Shown here: positions 1 through 8,115 of the stretch, one piece after another
Position numbering within the stretch: position 1 is the stretch's first letter
Layout of the letters: each line of letters starts with the position of its first letter
Origin: Clostridium acetireducens DSM 10703
GTDB taxonomy: Bacteria; Bacillota; Clostridia; Clostridiales; Clostridiaceae
Reading direction: 5' to 3'
NCBI RefSeq assembly: GCF_001758365.1
Contig: NZ_LZFO01000005.1
Coordinates: forward strand, 1-64,000
Length of the DNA stretch: 64,000 bases
Program-made: the position numbers and the translations under genes
Notes under the pieces: generated by a model
Told to the model about the DNA's origin: nothing
Seen by the model: the letters and a program-made list of their open reading frames with translations, nothing else
The model's database searches: none

Positions 1-120
1 AAACCCAACCAGCTAAACCATAGAAATCTCACTGATGGAATGATACGCTTATTTACGGGTATAATCTCTACCGAGATGCCCTGGAGGAATCCATCTAACC
101 TCTATTCAGGAGATATTATA
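1..120 (+). ncRNA. Possible structured RNA tail, cut by window edge
   Basis: This stretch is visibly richer in G and C than its surroundings and has no convincing reading frame. It folds as nested helices: GATGGA near 33 pairs with TCCATC near 89, GGG near 57 pairs with CCC near 79, and ATCTC-TACC-GAGAT forms a tight hairpin inside. Compact helices in an otherwise AT-rich spacer suggest the 3' end of a functional RNA, for instance the guide-RNA or intron end of an IS605/IStron element, but the upstream part lies outside the window and no transposase is visible. The family is unproven. Confidence 0.25.
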
Positions 121-300
121 CAATGATCTACAAGTAAAGTTAAGTTTCCTTTCAGGTATTAAGATAGAAAACTATAAAATGAAACGACTAATTATCTGAT
201 AGGATTATTAATCAAATAAAGAATAATATTTTAAATTAGATTAGTAATGTTCGTTAGAAAATAAAGATGTTTTCTATCAAATGTTACAACTATATTATAC

Positions 301-501
301 GAGGAGGATAATTATTTATTTAGTCTTTTACTTTTATCTGGATATTTAAAGGCAATAGATATTATTCAAAATCAATTTGGATTTACAGTAGCTAAATTAG
401 CAATTCCTAATAAAGAAATTAAAATTGTATATAGACAAGAGATAATGACACAAATATCAAAAGGTATAAATACTATGGAACAAATAAAAATATGGAGTTA
501 G
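301..501 (+). pseudogene. Fragment of AAA-ATPase/PD-(D/E)XK family gene
   Basis: The frame reads 66 codons without a stop and includes the phrases LLSGYLKAID and KLAIPNKEIKIVYRQEI. These match in order the central part of the intact protein at 26710-28380 (LLFSGYLKILN and TLGIPNKEVKFIYEEII). There is no start codon or ribosome binding site, and both the ATPase half and the nuclease end are missing. It is therefore a relic of a second copy of that family. The CRISPR island sits between this relic and the intact gene. Nothing is recognisable between 121 and 300 or between 502 and 642. Confidence 0.7.
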
Positions 502-642
502 TTTTGTAGGTAAAGAGTTTTATATTTTATAAAATGCTGCATTTTTAGCATATTATTATGTTATGATAATAGTACAAACAACTTTCTAAATATTTCAAGA
601 TTATAGTAAAAAGGTGGTTACATTCCTAACATTTTTCATGGC

Positions 643-1155
643 ATGACAAAAATGTCTGATGAAGATATTATAGAGCAAATTGTATTATTAGAAAACATTA
701 ATATGGCTAATATATCTAAACCTATGGTGCAAAAGGCTAAGAAAAAGGTTATAGGTGCAATTAATTATTTAGGTAAGGTAATAGGAAAAAATCCTGAAAT
801 AAAGGAACCTGATGTAAAAAATATATGGAATTTAATTGAAGAAAAAAGAAATGAATTAATGGGAACTTCTAGAGAAGAATTAGATAATAGAATAGTAGAA
901 GTTTTAAAGAAAAAGGCTAAACTTACTTATGAAGAGCCGCCTTATGATATGCTTTCTGCAAAAATAATAGATGAAGCAGGGGAAGCTTTAAAAATTGATA
1001 AAAACCTAACTCCTGCTCAAAAGGCTGATAGTATACATAGAAGATTTTATGAAAGAATGTTAGCTAATACGCAAAAATATTTAAAGAAACAAGATAAAAA
1101 AGCAGCTAAAAAAAACAGAAAAAGCATTAGAAGACAGCTTAAAAACTATGAATGA
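643..1155 (+). CDS. YaaW-like protein, soluble N-terminal half
   Basis: The product is a 170-residue, highly charged helical protein ending in a lysine- and arginine-rich tail. Its middle and end (IIDEAGEALKID, then a helix with FYERML) resemble the segment of E. coli YaaW that precedes the hydrophobic domain. The next gene starts 8 nt before this one ends and supplies that hydrophobic domain, so the two may be one split gene or a translationally coupled pair. The start is uncertain: ATG 643 lies 26 nt after the only good ribosome binding site (AAGGTGG at 611), so an ATT at 622 or a decayed start is possible. Function is unknown. Confidence 0.55.
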   Translation: MTKMSDEDIIEQIVLLENINMANISKPMVQKAKKKVIGAINYLGKVIGKNPEIKEPDVKNIWNLIEEKRNELMGTSREELDNRIVEVLKKKAKLTYEEPPYDMLSAKIIDEAGEALKIDKNLTPAQKADSIHRRFYERMLANTQKYLKKQDKKAAKKNRKSIRRQLKNYE

Positions 1156-1678
1156 ATATCAAAAAGAACAAATAAGACAAGCGTTGGAAGTGGAAAGTTT
1201 AACTGGAAAAACCATACGTAGTGCATTACTGAAAGCAGGGGCACCTACAGCTATATTGGCAGCAATATCAGTTTCAGGTTTTGGGGCATTTGTGGCACTT
1301 ACAACTATTATTCATGCAATATTTACAACTATACTGGGTATAACACTGCCTTTTGCAGTATATACAAGTGCTACATCTATACTTGGATTGTTAACAGGAC
1401 CTATAGGAGGAATTTTAATATTTGGAATTGCTTCATATCAAATATTAAGCGGAAGTAGAAAATTAGATAGGGAATTATGTGCACAAGTTGTTTGGTGTTC
1501 AGTAACTTCTTATGGAAATCAATTTACCCCTAGAGATGAGGAAATGCCAAGTTATTTATATGGAAAAGAAAGAGAAATAGCGGAAAAAGAAAATATTATT
1601 AAAAATCTTATTGTAGAAAATAAAAAAGTAGATAAGGAAAATGAGCTTTTGCAACAAGAAAAAATATCAGTAGTGTAA
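1148..1678 (+). CDS. YaaW-like protein, hydrophobic C-terminal half
   Basis: This 176-residue protein has about 25 polar residues, then a long hydrophobic glycine/alanine-rich section (roughly residues 28-100) that could form two or three membrane-associated helices. A basic SGSRKLDREL stretch follows, and a charged coiled coil occupies roughly residues 135-176. The glycine-rich core with a basic exit resembles the C-terminal part of YaaW/COG4735 proteins, whose role is not settled. The start overlaps the end of the preceding gene by 8 nt in another frame, so a single-base indel would fuse them. Membrane insertion is inferred from hydrophobicity only. Confidence 0.55.
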   Translation: MNEYQKEQIRQALEVESLTGKTIRSALLKAGAPTAILAAISVSGFGAFVALTTIIHAIFTTILGITLPFAVYTSATSILGLLTGPIGGILIFGIASYQILSGSRKLDRELCAQVVWCSVTSYGNQFTPRDEEMPSYLYGKEREIAEKENIIKNLIVENKKVDKENELLQQEKISVV

Positions 1679-1873
1679 AATCATACTGATAAATTAATTA
1701 TTAGTAAATATATTTTTGAATTCACATTTGAGAATATACATATAGAAAATATGTGGATAACTTTATTTGACGAAATAATTAAAATATTAATTTAAAATAA
1801 AAGAGGATTTACGGAGTTTGTATAGAAGTAACCACCATAGGGAATTATTTTAGGTGTACATTGAGGTGCTAAT

Positions 1874-2782
1874 ATGCTTAATATTAAATATACAAAGGCA
1901 AAGTTTATTTTCAGGTTTACTAAAGATTCTATACTTCCCCAGTTTAAAAGTTCTGCTTTAAGAGGTGTATTAGGAAAAGCTTTAATAACTTTTAACTGTA
2001 TAGGGGATGAAAACTGTAATAAGTGCTATTTTAAAAAAAGCTGTATAGTTCAAAATATAATGTCACATGGATTAAGAGAACAAGTAGAATTTGTACCTAA
2101 AAATACTTCTATTTCTTCTTTTGTCATTGAATGTGAAGATGAAAGAACTAATTTTAAAAAAGGAGATATTTTAGAATTTTACATAACTATTTTTGGTGAT
2201 TCAATAGTGTTTTTCCCTCAATATTTATATGCTTTTCAAGCCATGGAAAATGTAGGCTTGGGGAGTTATAATGCTAAATATGAACTTGTCCAAGTAAGTA
2301 ATGATATAGAAGAGCCAATTTTTTATGATAATGAATTTTTGAAATTTAATATAAAAATTAGGACTCTTGAAGAATATGTATCAAATAGATTTCAACAAAT
2401 ACCTGAAGTAAAAACTATAAACTTTACAACTCCTTTTAGAGTTTTAAAAAAGGGAAAACTAGTTAGAAAAATTAATTATAAAGATATAATTATTGCTTTA
2501 TATAGGAGATTAATAATTTTAAATGCATTAGATGGTATAAAAGTGGATAATACTATTATAGATTTAGAAGGTAATATTGAAGAAGTAAATAGTGAATGGA
2601 TTAATGTAAAAAGACATTCTAATAGACAAAAACAAGACATGAATTTTGGTGGAGTTACCGGAAAATTTATTTTACCTGAAAGTATTAATGAAATAAAAGA
2701 ATATATTTTAGCAGGAGAAATAATACATATAGGTAAAAATACATCTTTTGGTTTAGGAAAATTCGAAATAGGTCTTTTTTAA
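1874..2782 (+). CDS. cas6: Cas6-type CRISPR RNA endoribonuclease
   Basis: This 302-residue RAMP-fold protein belongs to the broad Cas6 group that cuts pre-crRNA within the repeats. An N-terminal cysteine cluster (C-x4-C-x2-C-x5-C, around residues 45-58) follows the ALRGVLGKAL helix. The protein ends with the glycine-rich RAMP loop in THIGKNTSFGLGKFEIG style (IHIGKNTSFGLGKFEI). The same layout, including the cysteine cluster, occurs in the second Cas6 at 12563-13561. ATG 1874 has a GAGGTG site. The gene stands alone and ends in a strong terminator, so it is not part of the effector operon. A decayed duplicate lies about 600 bp downstream. Confidence 0.8.
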   Translation: MLNIKYTKAKFIFRFTKDSILPQFKSSALRGVLGKALITFNCIGDENCNKCYFKKSCIVQNIMSHGLREQVEFVPKNTSISSFVIECEDERTNFKKGDILEFYITIFGDSIVFFPQYLYAFQAMENVGLGSYNAKYELVQVSNDIEEPIFYDNEFLKFNIKIRTLEEYVSNRFQQIPEVKTINFTTPFRVLKKGKLVRKINYKDIIIALYRRLIILNALDGIKVDNTIIDLEGNIEEVNSEWINVKRHSNRQKQDMNFGGVTGKFILPESINEIKEYILAGEIIHIGKNTSFGLGKFEIGLF

Positions 2783-2798
2783 AATAAATATAATTATT

Positions 2799-2826
2799 AA
2801 GTTGCAATGTTTTTGCAACTTTTTTT
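2799..2826 (+). terminator. Rho-independent terminator after cas6
   Basis: AAGTTGCAA pairs perfectly with TTGCAACTT over 9 bp around a TGTTT loop, followed by a run of T. It lies 17 nt after the cas6 stop. Confidence 0.9.
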
Positions 2827-3098
2827 GTTTTACACAGGTGTTATTGCAAGAAGTTAATATAAATGGGCATAGTGGTAGTGTGAAAACAGGGAATACTTTT
2901 TAGGAATTAAATTTATATTTACTAAAAAATATTTTTTTCAAATAGGGTGTATAAATATATATTATCACATAATTTCAAAAAAATCAAAAAATTAACTAAA
3001 ATAAATCCGTTTTATATTAAAAAACTTTCTACATAATTTACTATAAATTTTGCTTATATCATTCAAAATTTTGTTGATTTTTGTATGACGATTAGGGA
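2827..3098. other. AT-rich spacer without visible gene
   Basis: I see no reading frame with a ribosome binding site and no repeat here. The sequence is very AT-rich and ends at the consensus promoter. Confidence 0.6.
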
Positions 3099-3127
3099 TT
3101 GACAATATGGGAAAGTTTATATATAAT
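3099..3127 (+). promoter_or_regulatory. Perfect sigma-A consensus promoter
   Basis: TTGACA at 3099-3104 is followed after exactly 17 nt by TATAAT at 3122-3127, an exact vegetative promoter. No intact gene follows until 3970. The first homologous gene remnant downstream is the decayed cas6 copy at 3388, so this was probably the promoter of that copy. It may now make only a short non-coding transcript. Confidence 0.8.
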
Positions 3128-3180
3128 ACCTATAAATAATATATATATATATATTTATTAAATTTGTAATTATTCTAGGC

Positions 3181-3239
3181 GACAGATATGTCGTATCACT
3201 TAAGACAAATATGTCGCATGACTCATGACAAATATGTCG
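3181..3239. repeat. Three GACAAATATGTCG iterons, 23-bp period
   Basis: The 13-bp unit occurs at 3181 (one mismatch), 3204 and 3227. Each contains the imperfect palindrome GACA-N4-TGTC, and the 23-bp period places them on the same helix face. This looks like a cooperative binding array downstream of the consensus promoter. A single shortened trace (AAATATGTGGATAAC) is found upstream of the intact cas6 near 1748. Confidence 0.75.
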
Positions 3240-3387
3240 TGTGGATAACTTTTCATACACAATCTGTGGGTAACTTATTTCGACAAAATGATTTTAATAT
3301 AAAAATATTAATTTTTAAATAAAAGAGGATTTATGGGATTTGTATAGAAGTACTAATTAGGGGATTTTAGTATATGTTGGGGTGTAA

Positions 3388-3552
3388 ATGTGATTAATTC
3401 TAAATAGCCAAAAGCAATATAGTGGATTTGCAGAAGTTGCTAAAAATTTATTTTACTTGAAAGTGTTAATAAAATTAAATAATATATTTTAGCAAGAAAA
3501 TTATGCATGTAGTTAAAATACTTTTTGGTTTAGGAAAAATAACAAATGTGTA
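3388..3552 (+). pseudogene. Decayed second copy of cas6
   Basis: From about 3238 to 3552 the sequence parallels the intact cas6 locus: the GTGGATAAC and AAAAGAGGATTTA leader segments, then a start region ending in AAAGCAATA, then the gene end (AATATATTTTAGCA and CTTTTTGGTTTAGGAAAA). The central part of the gene is missing and the start codon is followed at once by TGA. It is an internally deleted relic with no coding capacity. Confidence 0.75.
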
Positions 3553-3580
3553 ATTTTCTTAGAGTTTGAAATAGTTTTTT

Positions 3581-3783
3581 AAAAAACCCTAAAATGATTT
3601 TATACATAGGGGGTTTTTGAAAAATAGCTTTAAAGATATATAAATCAATGCTTAAACTATGATAAAACTTTTATACATCAATGTATAAAATATGATAGTA
3701 TGTAAACTAAAAGCTAAATTTAAAAAGGTTTTGAAAAATGCTCTTGGAAGGCATTGATATAAGAGGCTTCCCAAGGGGTGCTG
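3581..3783 (+). promoter_or_regulatory. CRISPR leader, copy 1
   Basis: This block of about 200 bp recurs at 7709 and 25797. It opens with a hairpin of AAAACCC against GGGTTTT. It carries an inverted repeat with 10-bp arms TTTTATACAT/ATGTATAAAA at 3669-3690, and ends with an imperfect palindrome (CTTGGAAGGC against GGCTTCCCAAG) just before the repeat. In this copy the last palindrome has mismatches, and only one repeat follows. Confidence 0.8.
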
Positions 3784-3820
3784 GTAGAAATGATATAACC
3801 ATGATTGAATGGATTTTAAA
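3784..3820 (+). CRISPR. Single degenerate CRISPR repeat (collapsed array 1)
   Basis: The 37-bp unit begins GTAGAAATGATATAACC and matches the array-2 repeat, except that its last bases read TAAA instead of TCAC. The same 3'-end decay marks the terminal repeat of arrays 2 and 3, so this is a leader-plus-last-repeat remnant with all spacers lost or never acquired. Confidence 0.75.
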
Positions 3821-3835
3821 AATTCTAAAAATATT

Positions 3836-3876
3836 AAAAAAGAAAAACTACTTATTAGCGTAGTTTTTCTTTTTTT
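3836..3876 (+). terminator. Terminator after CRISPR array 1
   Basis: A long stem, AAAGAAAAACTAC against GTAGTTTTTCTTT, surrounds a loop at 3852-3859 and is followed by T residues. A nearly identical hairpin follows array 2 at 8116, so it belongs to the duplicated cassette. Confidence 0.9.
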
Positions 3877-3899
3877 GTGCATTTATATAGAATACAATT

Positions 3900-3935
3900 T
3901 TGCGAAATAAAATGGTATAAAGCGCATCGTAATAT
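3900..3935 (+). promoter_or_regulatory. Regulon promoter 1 (TTGCGA-24-TAATAT)
   Basis: TTGCGAAATAAAATGG starts at 3900 and a TAATAT -10 box lies at 3930-3935, 24 nt after TTGCGA. The element covers the usual -35 position, where no TTGACA is present. The gene at 3970 starts 34 nt after the -10 box. Three further promoters in the window share the element and the exact spacing. Confidence 0.75.
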
Positions 3936-3969
3936 ATGGATACAAACAAATTTAGGAGGATGGTAGAAA

Positions 3970-4818
3970 ATGAGTTTATTAATTCCAGCAGTAAAAGCTA
4001 TGATGAATCACAATTATGATATGGCACTTAAATATATTAGTAATGAGAGAAATGATGATACGTATGCTTTAGCAGTAGCAGCTTTATCTGAATTTTTCAC
4101 AGGAAGATTTGAAGAAAGTTGTATACATTTTAAAAAGTTTTTGGAATTAAATAAAGAAGATAATATTGAATTATTGGATAATAACAAAGCTAAAAATATA
4201 TTAAGTTTATTGCAAGATGTTGAGTGGCTATTACAAACACTTCCAGAGATAGATAACTTTCAAGAAGAGCAAAGTATTGAAATAAAAGACAATGTATTTG
4301 ATGAAATAGAGGAATTAGATGATATATTATCTTTAGAAGAATCTGAATACAGGCATCAAAGGATAGAGCAATTATGGCAAGACATAAAAGATGGTACAAG
4401 TAATGAAAATGCATCAAATAAGGAAAAAGCCCATTATGTTTTTTTAGCAGCAATACTTCATAGTTGCATGGAAAATTTTGATGATCAGGATGCAATAAAT
4501 AATTTATACTTAACAGCTATATCGTTAAATCCTAATAGAGCGTTGTATTATGGATATTTTACACAACACCTTATTTCACAAAAATTTAGTCCAATTTCTA
4601 TTTCCTTTTTAGTATATAGAGCTATATTATTAGAACCTTCAAATCCAAGATGGCATTTAAACCAAGCAATTGCATTAAGTAAATTAATTAATATGGATTC
4701 AGAGTTTGTTTATCAAGTTAAATTTGAATTAGATAAGGCTTTAGAATTAGTTACAGATAATCAAGAAAAATTAAAAGAACTTATACTATTAGTAAGAGAG
4801 AATTTATACCTAGATTAA
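3970..4818 (+). CDS. TPR-like protein upstream of cas1-RT
   Basis: This 282-residue protein is predicted to be almost entirely helical. Pairs of helices resemble tetratricopeptide repeats: residues about 6-55 (ALKYISNERNDDTYALAVAAL), then 160-225 with AISLNPNRALYYGYF and AILLEPSNPRWHLNQAIAL, both with the Asn-Pro or Ser-Asn-Pro turn typical of TPR units. An acidic linker (roughly 95-125) separates two helical lobes. There is no signal peptide or membrane segment. It lies between regulon promoter 1 and the Cas1-RT-primase gene, which suggests a partner in spacer acquisition, but I know of no named Cas family that fits. AGGAGG precedes the ATG. Confidence 0.65.
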   Translation: MSLLIPAVKAMMNHNYDMALKYISNERNDDTYALAVAALSEFFTGRFEESCIHFKKFLELNKEDNIELLDNNKAKNILSLLQDVEWLLQTLPEIDNFQEEQSIEIKDNVFDEIEELDDILSLEESEYRHQRIEQLWQDIKDGTSNENASNKEKAHYVFLAAILHSCMENFDDQDAINNLYLTAISLNPNRALYYGYFTQHLISQKFSPISISFLVYRAILLEPSNPRWHLNQAIALSKLINMDSEFVYQVKFELDKALELVTDNQEKLKELILLVRENLYLD

Positions 4819-4849
4819 AGAAGCTGCAAACTATTGTAGCTTCTTTTAA
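4817..4849 (+). terminator. Hairpin between TPR gene and cas1-RT
   Basis: AAAGAAGCTGCAA pairs with TTGTAGCTTCTTT around an ACTA loop, with only a short T run (TTCTTTT). It lies directly after the TPR stop and before cas1, so it could act as a partial terminator lowering expression of the adaptation enzyme. Confidence 0.6.
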
Positions 4850-4871
4850 AAATATACTATAGGAGTAAAAA

Positions 4872-5222
4872 ATGAAAACATTATACATTATAGATCAAGG
4901 ATGTAGTATAAAAAAAGATAATATTTCTTTTTTAATTTCTAAAAACGGTGTAAAGCTTACAACTATTCCAGTGTATAAAATTGAAAATATATTTATTTTT
5001 GGTAATCAACAAATAACCAGTCAAGCTTTAAACTTAGCTTTTAAGAATAATATAGATATATTATTTTTAACTATTAGTGGTGGATTTAAGGGAAAAATAA
5101 GTGGTAAATTTTCTAAAAATGTATATTTACGATTGGCCCAATATGACATATGGTCAAAGAAAAATATAAAGATTAATTACGCTAAAAGTATAATACGTAA
5201 TAAAATAATTAGACAAAATTAG
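4872..5222 (+). pseudogene. cas1: Cas1 N-terminal part of broken Cas1-RT-primase
   Basis: These 116 codons encode the beta-rich N-terminal domain of Cas1 (MKTLYIIDQGC, then LTTIPVYKIENIFIFGN and LAFKNNIDILFLT). The reading frame stops at TAG 5220-5222, in the middle of the helix that in Cas1 proteins reads like K-I-x-N-Q-x-x-L-L. The same frame continues directly after the stop with LLKKYNIKNDK, so a single nonsense substitution separates the two parts. The start has a GGAG site. The segment cannot act as an integrase without the C-terminal catalytic domain. Confidence 0.85.
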
Positions 5223-5894
5223 TTGTTAAAAAAATATAATATAAAAAATGATAAAATAGACTATTTTATAAATAAAGTTAATTATGCTAAAGAGATAAAT
5301 GAAATTATGGGTATAGAAGGAGCGGCAGCTAGAATTTATTTTCAAAGTTTAACAAACTTAATTCCAGAGCCTTATGAGTTTAAAGGAAGAAATAAAAATC
5401 CACCAAAAGATGAAGTAAATGCTTTATTAAGTCTTACATATTCTATACTTAATAGTATTATACTGAGTGAAATAGAAAAGGTAGGATTAGATAGTTTTAT
5501 AGGATTTTTGCATGGTATAAAGTATGGAAGAGAATCATTATCATTGGATTTACTAGAATTATATAGATCAAACTTTTGTGATGACTTTGTTTTAAAGTTA
5601 TTAAGAAGAAAAGAAATAAGAATAACAGATTTTACAAAAAATAAAGATGGAATTCGTTTGAAACAAAATGCTTTTAGAAAATATATAAAGAAGTTTAATA
5701 AAAATTATGAAAAAATTGAAGAATATGTAGTTTTCTCTGATAATGTATATTCTTTTTTAAAAGGTAAACATGCTAAACAAGCTGTAGATAAAATTAATGA
5801 TAATATAGAGAAATATAAATATTTTATTAAATGTGATATAAAAAGCTTTTTTCCATCTATTAATAAAGAAATTAGAAAATTATATAATAGATAG
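5223..5894 (+). pseudogene. Cas1 catalytic domain and start of RT
   Basis: This in-frame continuation carries the Cas1 helical integrase domain. The catalytic Glu is visible in MGIEGAAARIYF, and the catalytic His with acidic partner in GFLHGIKYGRESLSLDLLE, so the active site is intact. After a linker the reverse transcriptase begins (KCDIKSFFPSI, the RT motif with the first catalytic Asp) and then runs into a stop at 5892. The downstream frame is already open upstream of that stop, and restoring two T residues near 5872 would give NKEILENYIIDSNLIKK. That is consistent with a 2-nt deletion, or any other +1 frame change. Confidence 0.85.
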
Positions 5895-5898
5895 TAAT

Positions 5899-7710
5899 TT
5901 GATAAAAAAAATTCAAGATATATTTTTAGAAGAAGAAAGGCTTGGAATAAAAGGTTTATCCTTAGGAAGTCCATTAAGTCCAATTTTATCTAATATTTAT
6001 ATGTGTGAATTTGATAAATATTTTCAAGGTTTAGAAGATATAATTTATGTAAGATTCGCAGATGATATGATGTTTTTAAGTAATGAGAATATACTATTAC
6101 AAATAGAGAAGCAATTAAAAAACATTAATTTAAATATTTCTGAAGAAAAAACTTTTATAGGAAGTTATGGTGAAAGTATAAAATTTTTAGGATTTGATAT
6201 AAAAAAAGAAAATTTCCAAACTGTATTATATCCAAAATATAATAGTCATAATAAATTAGAGAAAGTAAACAGTATTATTGAAAATTTCAATGAAGAAGAT
6301 TTTATAAATATTTTAAAAGAAATAAGCATATATAATGATATTAAAGAAGAGGATATAGAAAAAATATTAAATTTAATAAAAGGTAAATTAGGTATAGTCT
6401 ATGTAAATTTATTTAAATATATAGTTTTAAAGTATGATAAATATGATTTGATTGAGAATTTGTTAGAAAACAAAGAATTTGAAGGGGCCTATAAATTTGA
6501 AGATTTAATTTCTAAAGTAGATTCTAAAGATAAAGTATTAAAATGCTTTATGGATAGATTTATAATAAGAAAAGAAGAATATTATTTATGCAAAATGGAA
6601 GGAAAAAAAGAATATATAAAAATTAATGAACCTATAACAAAAGAATTAATATTAAAGCATTTTAAAGGAGCTATTAATATAGCTGTAAGATTAGATAAAG
6701 ACAATAAAAGCAATATATTAGTTTTTGATGTAGATAGTAAGGATATTAATAAATCTAAGAAAGTAACAGAAGATTTAAAAGATGTGTTAAAAGAAGAAGG
6801 TTATGAATCTTATACAGAGTTTAGTGGCAAGAAGGGGTATCATTTATGGTGTTTTTTTAATGAATTTATAGAAGTTGAAAAAATTAATAACTTTGCAAAA
6901 AATGTATTAGAATTAATTTCAGTTGAAAAAGACGTAGAAATAGAAATAAGACCTAAATCTAATTTTATTGAAGAAACAGAAAATATAATAAAACTTTCAG
7001 AAGGATATCACCCTGAAACTATGAAAAAATGTGAATTTTTAAATTTTAAAGAGCCATTTTATATTTTTGAAAATACATTTACTTTTGATAATAAAGAAAA
7101 ATTTTTAGATTTTATGGAACAAGTAAAATGTCAATTTCCTGAAGCTAATAAAATTATAGAAAATTGTATTGTAGTAAAAAACATTTTAGAAAAATCAATT
7201 TGTAAAAGTAGTATGAAACATTTTGAAAGGCTTATTATGCTTTGTATTTTTTACCATATAGAAAAAGGTGAAAACTTTTTGCATTTTATTATGGAAAACA
7301 TGGAGAATTATAGTTATAATATAACTGAGAGGTACATATCAAATGCACCTGAAAAACCTATATCTTGTAGGAAAATAAGGGAGTATATAAGAGATACAGA
7401 ATTTTCAATATATTGTAGTTGCAACTTTCAACTACAAAATGGTATGTATGAATCTCCTATAATATATGCAGATAAAGGGGAGTTTATAAAAAATTCTATA
7501 AACAATAATATAAAAGATAATATTGAAGAAATATTTAGATTAAAAGAAGAAAGAGAAAGAATTAATAAAAGAATAAAGAAACTTCAAAATAAAATAAATT
7601 CTATTTATAAAAGCTTAAATTGTAAACAGATAGATTTAGATATTGGAGTTCTAAAGAAAATAGAAAATGAAAATGAAGAAGATTATTGGGTAATAGAGCT
7701 TAAAATATAA
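5899..7710 (+). pseudogene. RT catalytic end plus primase-polymerase domain
   Basis: This 603-codon frame begins inside the reverse transcriptase. GLSLGSPLSPILSNIYM and the YVRFADD box (Asp55 and Asp56 of this frame) are intact. From about residue 240 an archaeo-eukaryotic primase domain follows, with the metal-binding FDVDSKD (Asp277, Asp279), the SGKKGYHLW histidine motif and EIEIRPKS. A PriL-like helical section with conserved Cys and His (KPISCRKIRE, CSCNF) and a C-terminal coiled coil complete it. The family is CRISPR-associated RT-Cas1 fused to a primase-polymerase, thought to support spacer capture. There is no ribosome binding site, so this part is probably untranslated by itself. No cas2 is seen nearby. 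Confidence 0.85.
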
Positions 7711-7908
7711 AACCTCAAAATGATTTTATACATAGGGGGTTTTTGAAAAGTAGCTTTAAAGTTAGATAAATCAATACTTAAAGTATAATAAAAATTTTAT
7801 ACATCAATGTATAAAACATGATATTATGTAAACTAAAAGCTAAATTTAAAAAGGTTTTGTAAAATGCTCTTGGGAAGCATTGATATAAGCTGCTTCCCAA
7901 GGGGTGCT
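7709..7908 (+). promoter_or_regulatory. CRISPR leader, copy 2
   Basis: This is the best preserved leader copy. It opens with AAAACCTC against GGGGGTTTT, which also serves as terminator of the preceding gene. It contains the TTTTATACAT/ATGTATAAAA inverted repeat at 7795-7816, and ends with a perfect 11-bp palindrome, CTTGGGAAGCA against TGCTTCCCAAG (7869-7901), only 7 nt before the first repeat. The position suggests a leader-anchoring site for the integrase or a structured 5' end of the pre-crRNA. Confidence 0.8.
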
Positions 7909-8100
7909 GTAGAAATGATATAACCATGATTGAATGGATTTTCACTCTTCTTCGTTTGTTTTTCTCATTGATGTAATTACATCTTGGTAGAAATGATATA
8001 ACCATGATTGAATGGATTTTCACATGCTTTTTCTCCTTCTTTTTTAATAGCACATTTACTATAGTAGAAATGATATAACCATGATTGAATGGATTTTTAA
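7909..8100 (+). CRISPR. CRISPR array 2: three repeats, two spacers
   Basis: Repeats of 37 bp lie at 7909-7945, 7987-8023 and 8064-8100. They begin GTAGAAATGATATAACC and end GAATGGATTTTCAC, with the last repeat degenerate at its 3' end (TTAA). Spacers are 41 nt (7946-7986) and 40 nt (8024-8063). The conserved left flank and the decayed right repeat set the direction of transcription left to right. The reverse complements of both spacers contain open frames, QDVITSMRKTNEE and YSKCAIKKEGEKA. Confidence 0.95.
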
Positions 8101-8115
8101 ATTTCTAAAAATGTT

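Noticed and set aside
1766-1790. GACGAAATAATTAAAA upstream of cas6 as a fifth regulon promoter
   Set aside because: The match is imperfect, and 24 nt downstream there is no TAATAT or TATATT box.
4872-5894. Recoding of TAG as an amino acid in cas1
   Set aside because: TAG ends other intact genes normally, and a second, independent frame lesion lies downstream, so decay is simpler.
7778-8053. Minus-strand open frames across CRISPR arrays 2 and 3 (also 25995-26177 and 3652-3882)
   Set aside because: They are translations of repeats, spacers and leader, with the repeat giving the recurring peptide KIHSIMVISFL or KIHSNMVTSFL; they have no ribosome binding site.
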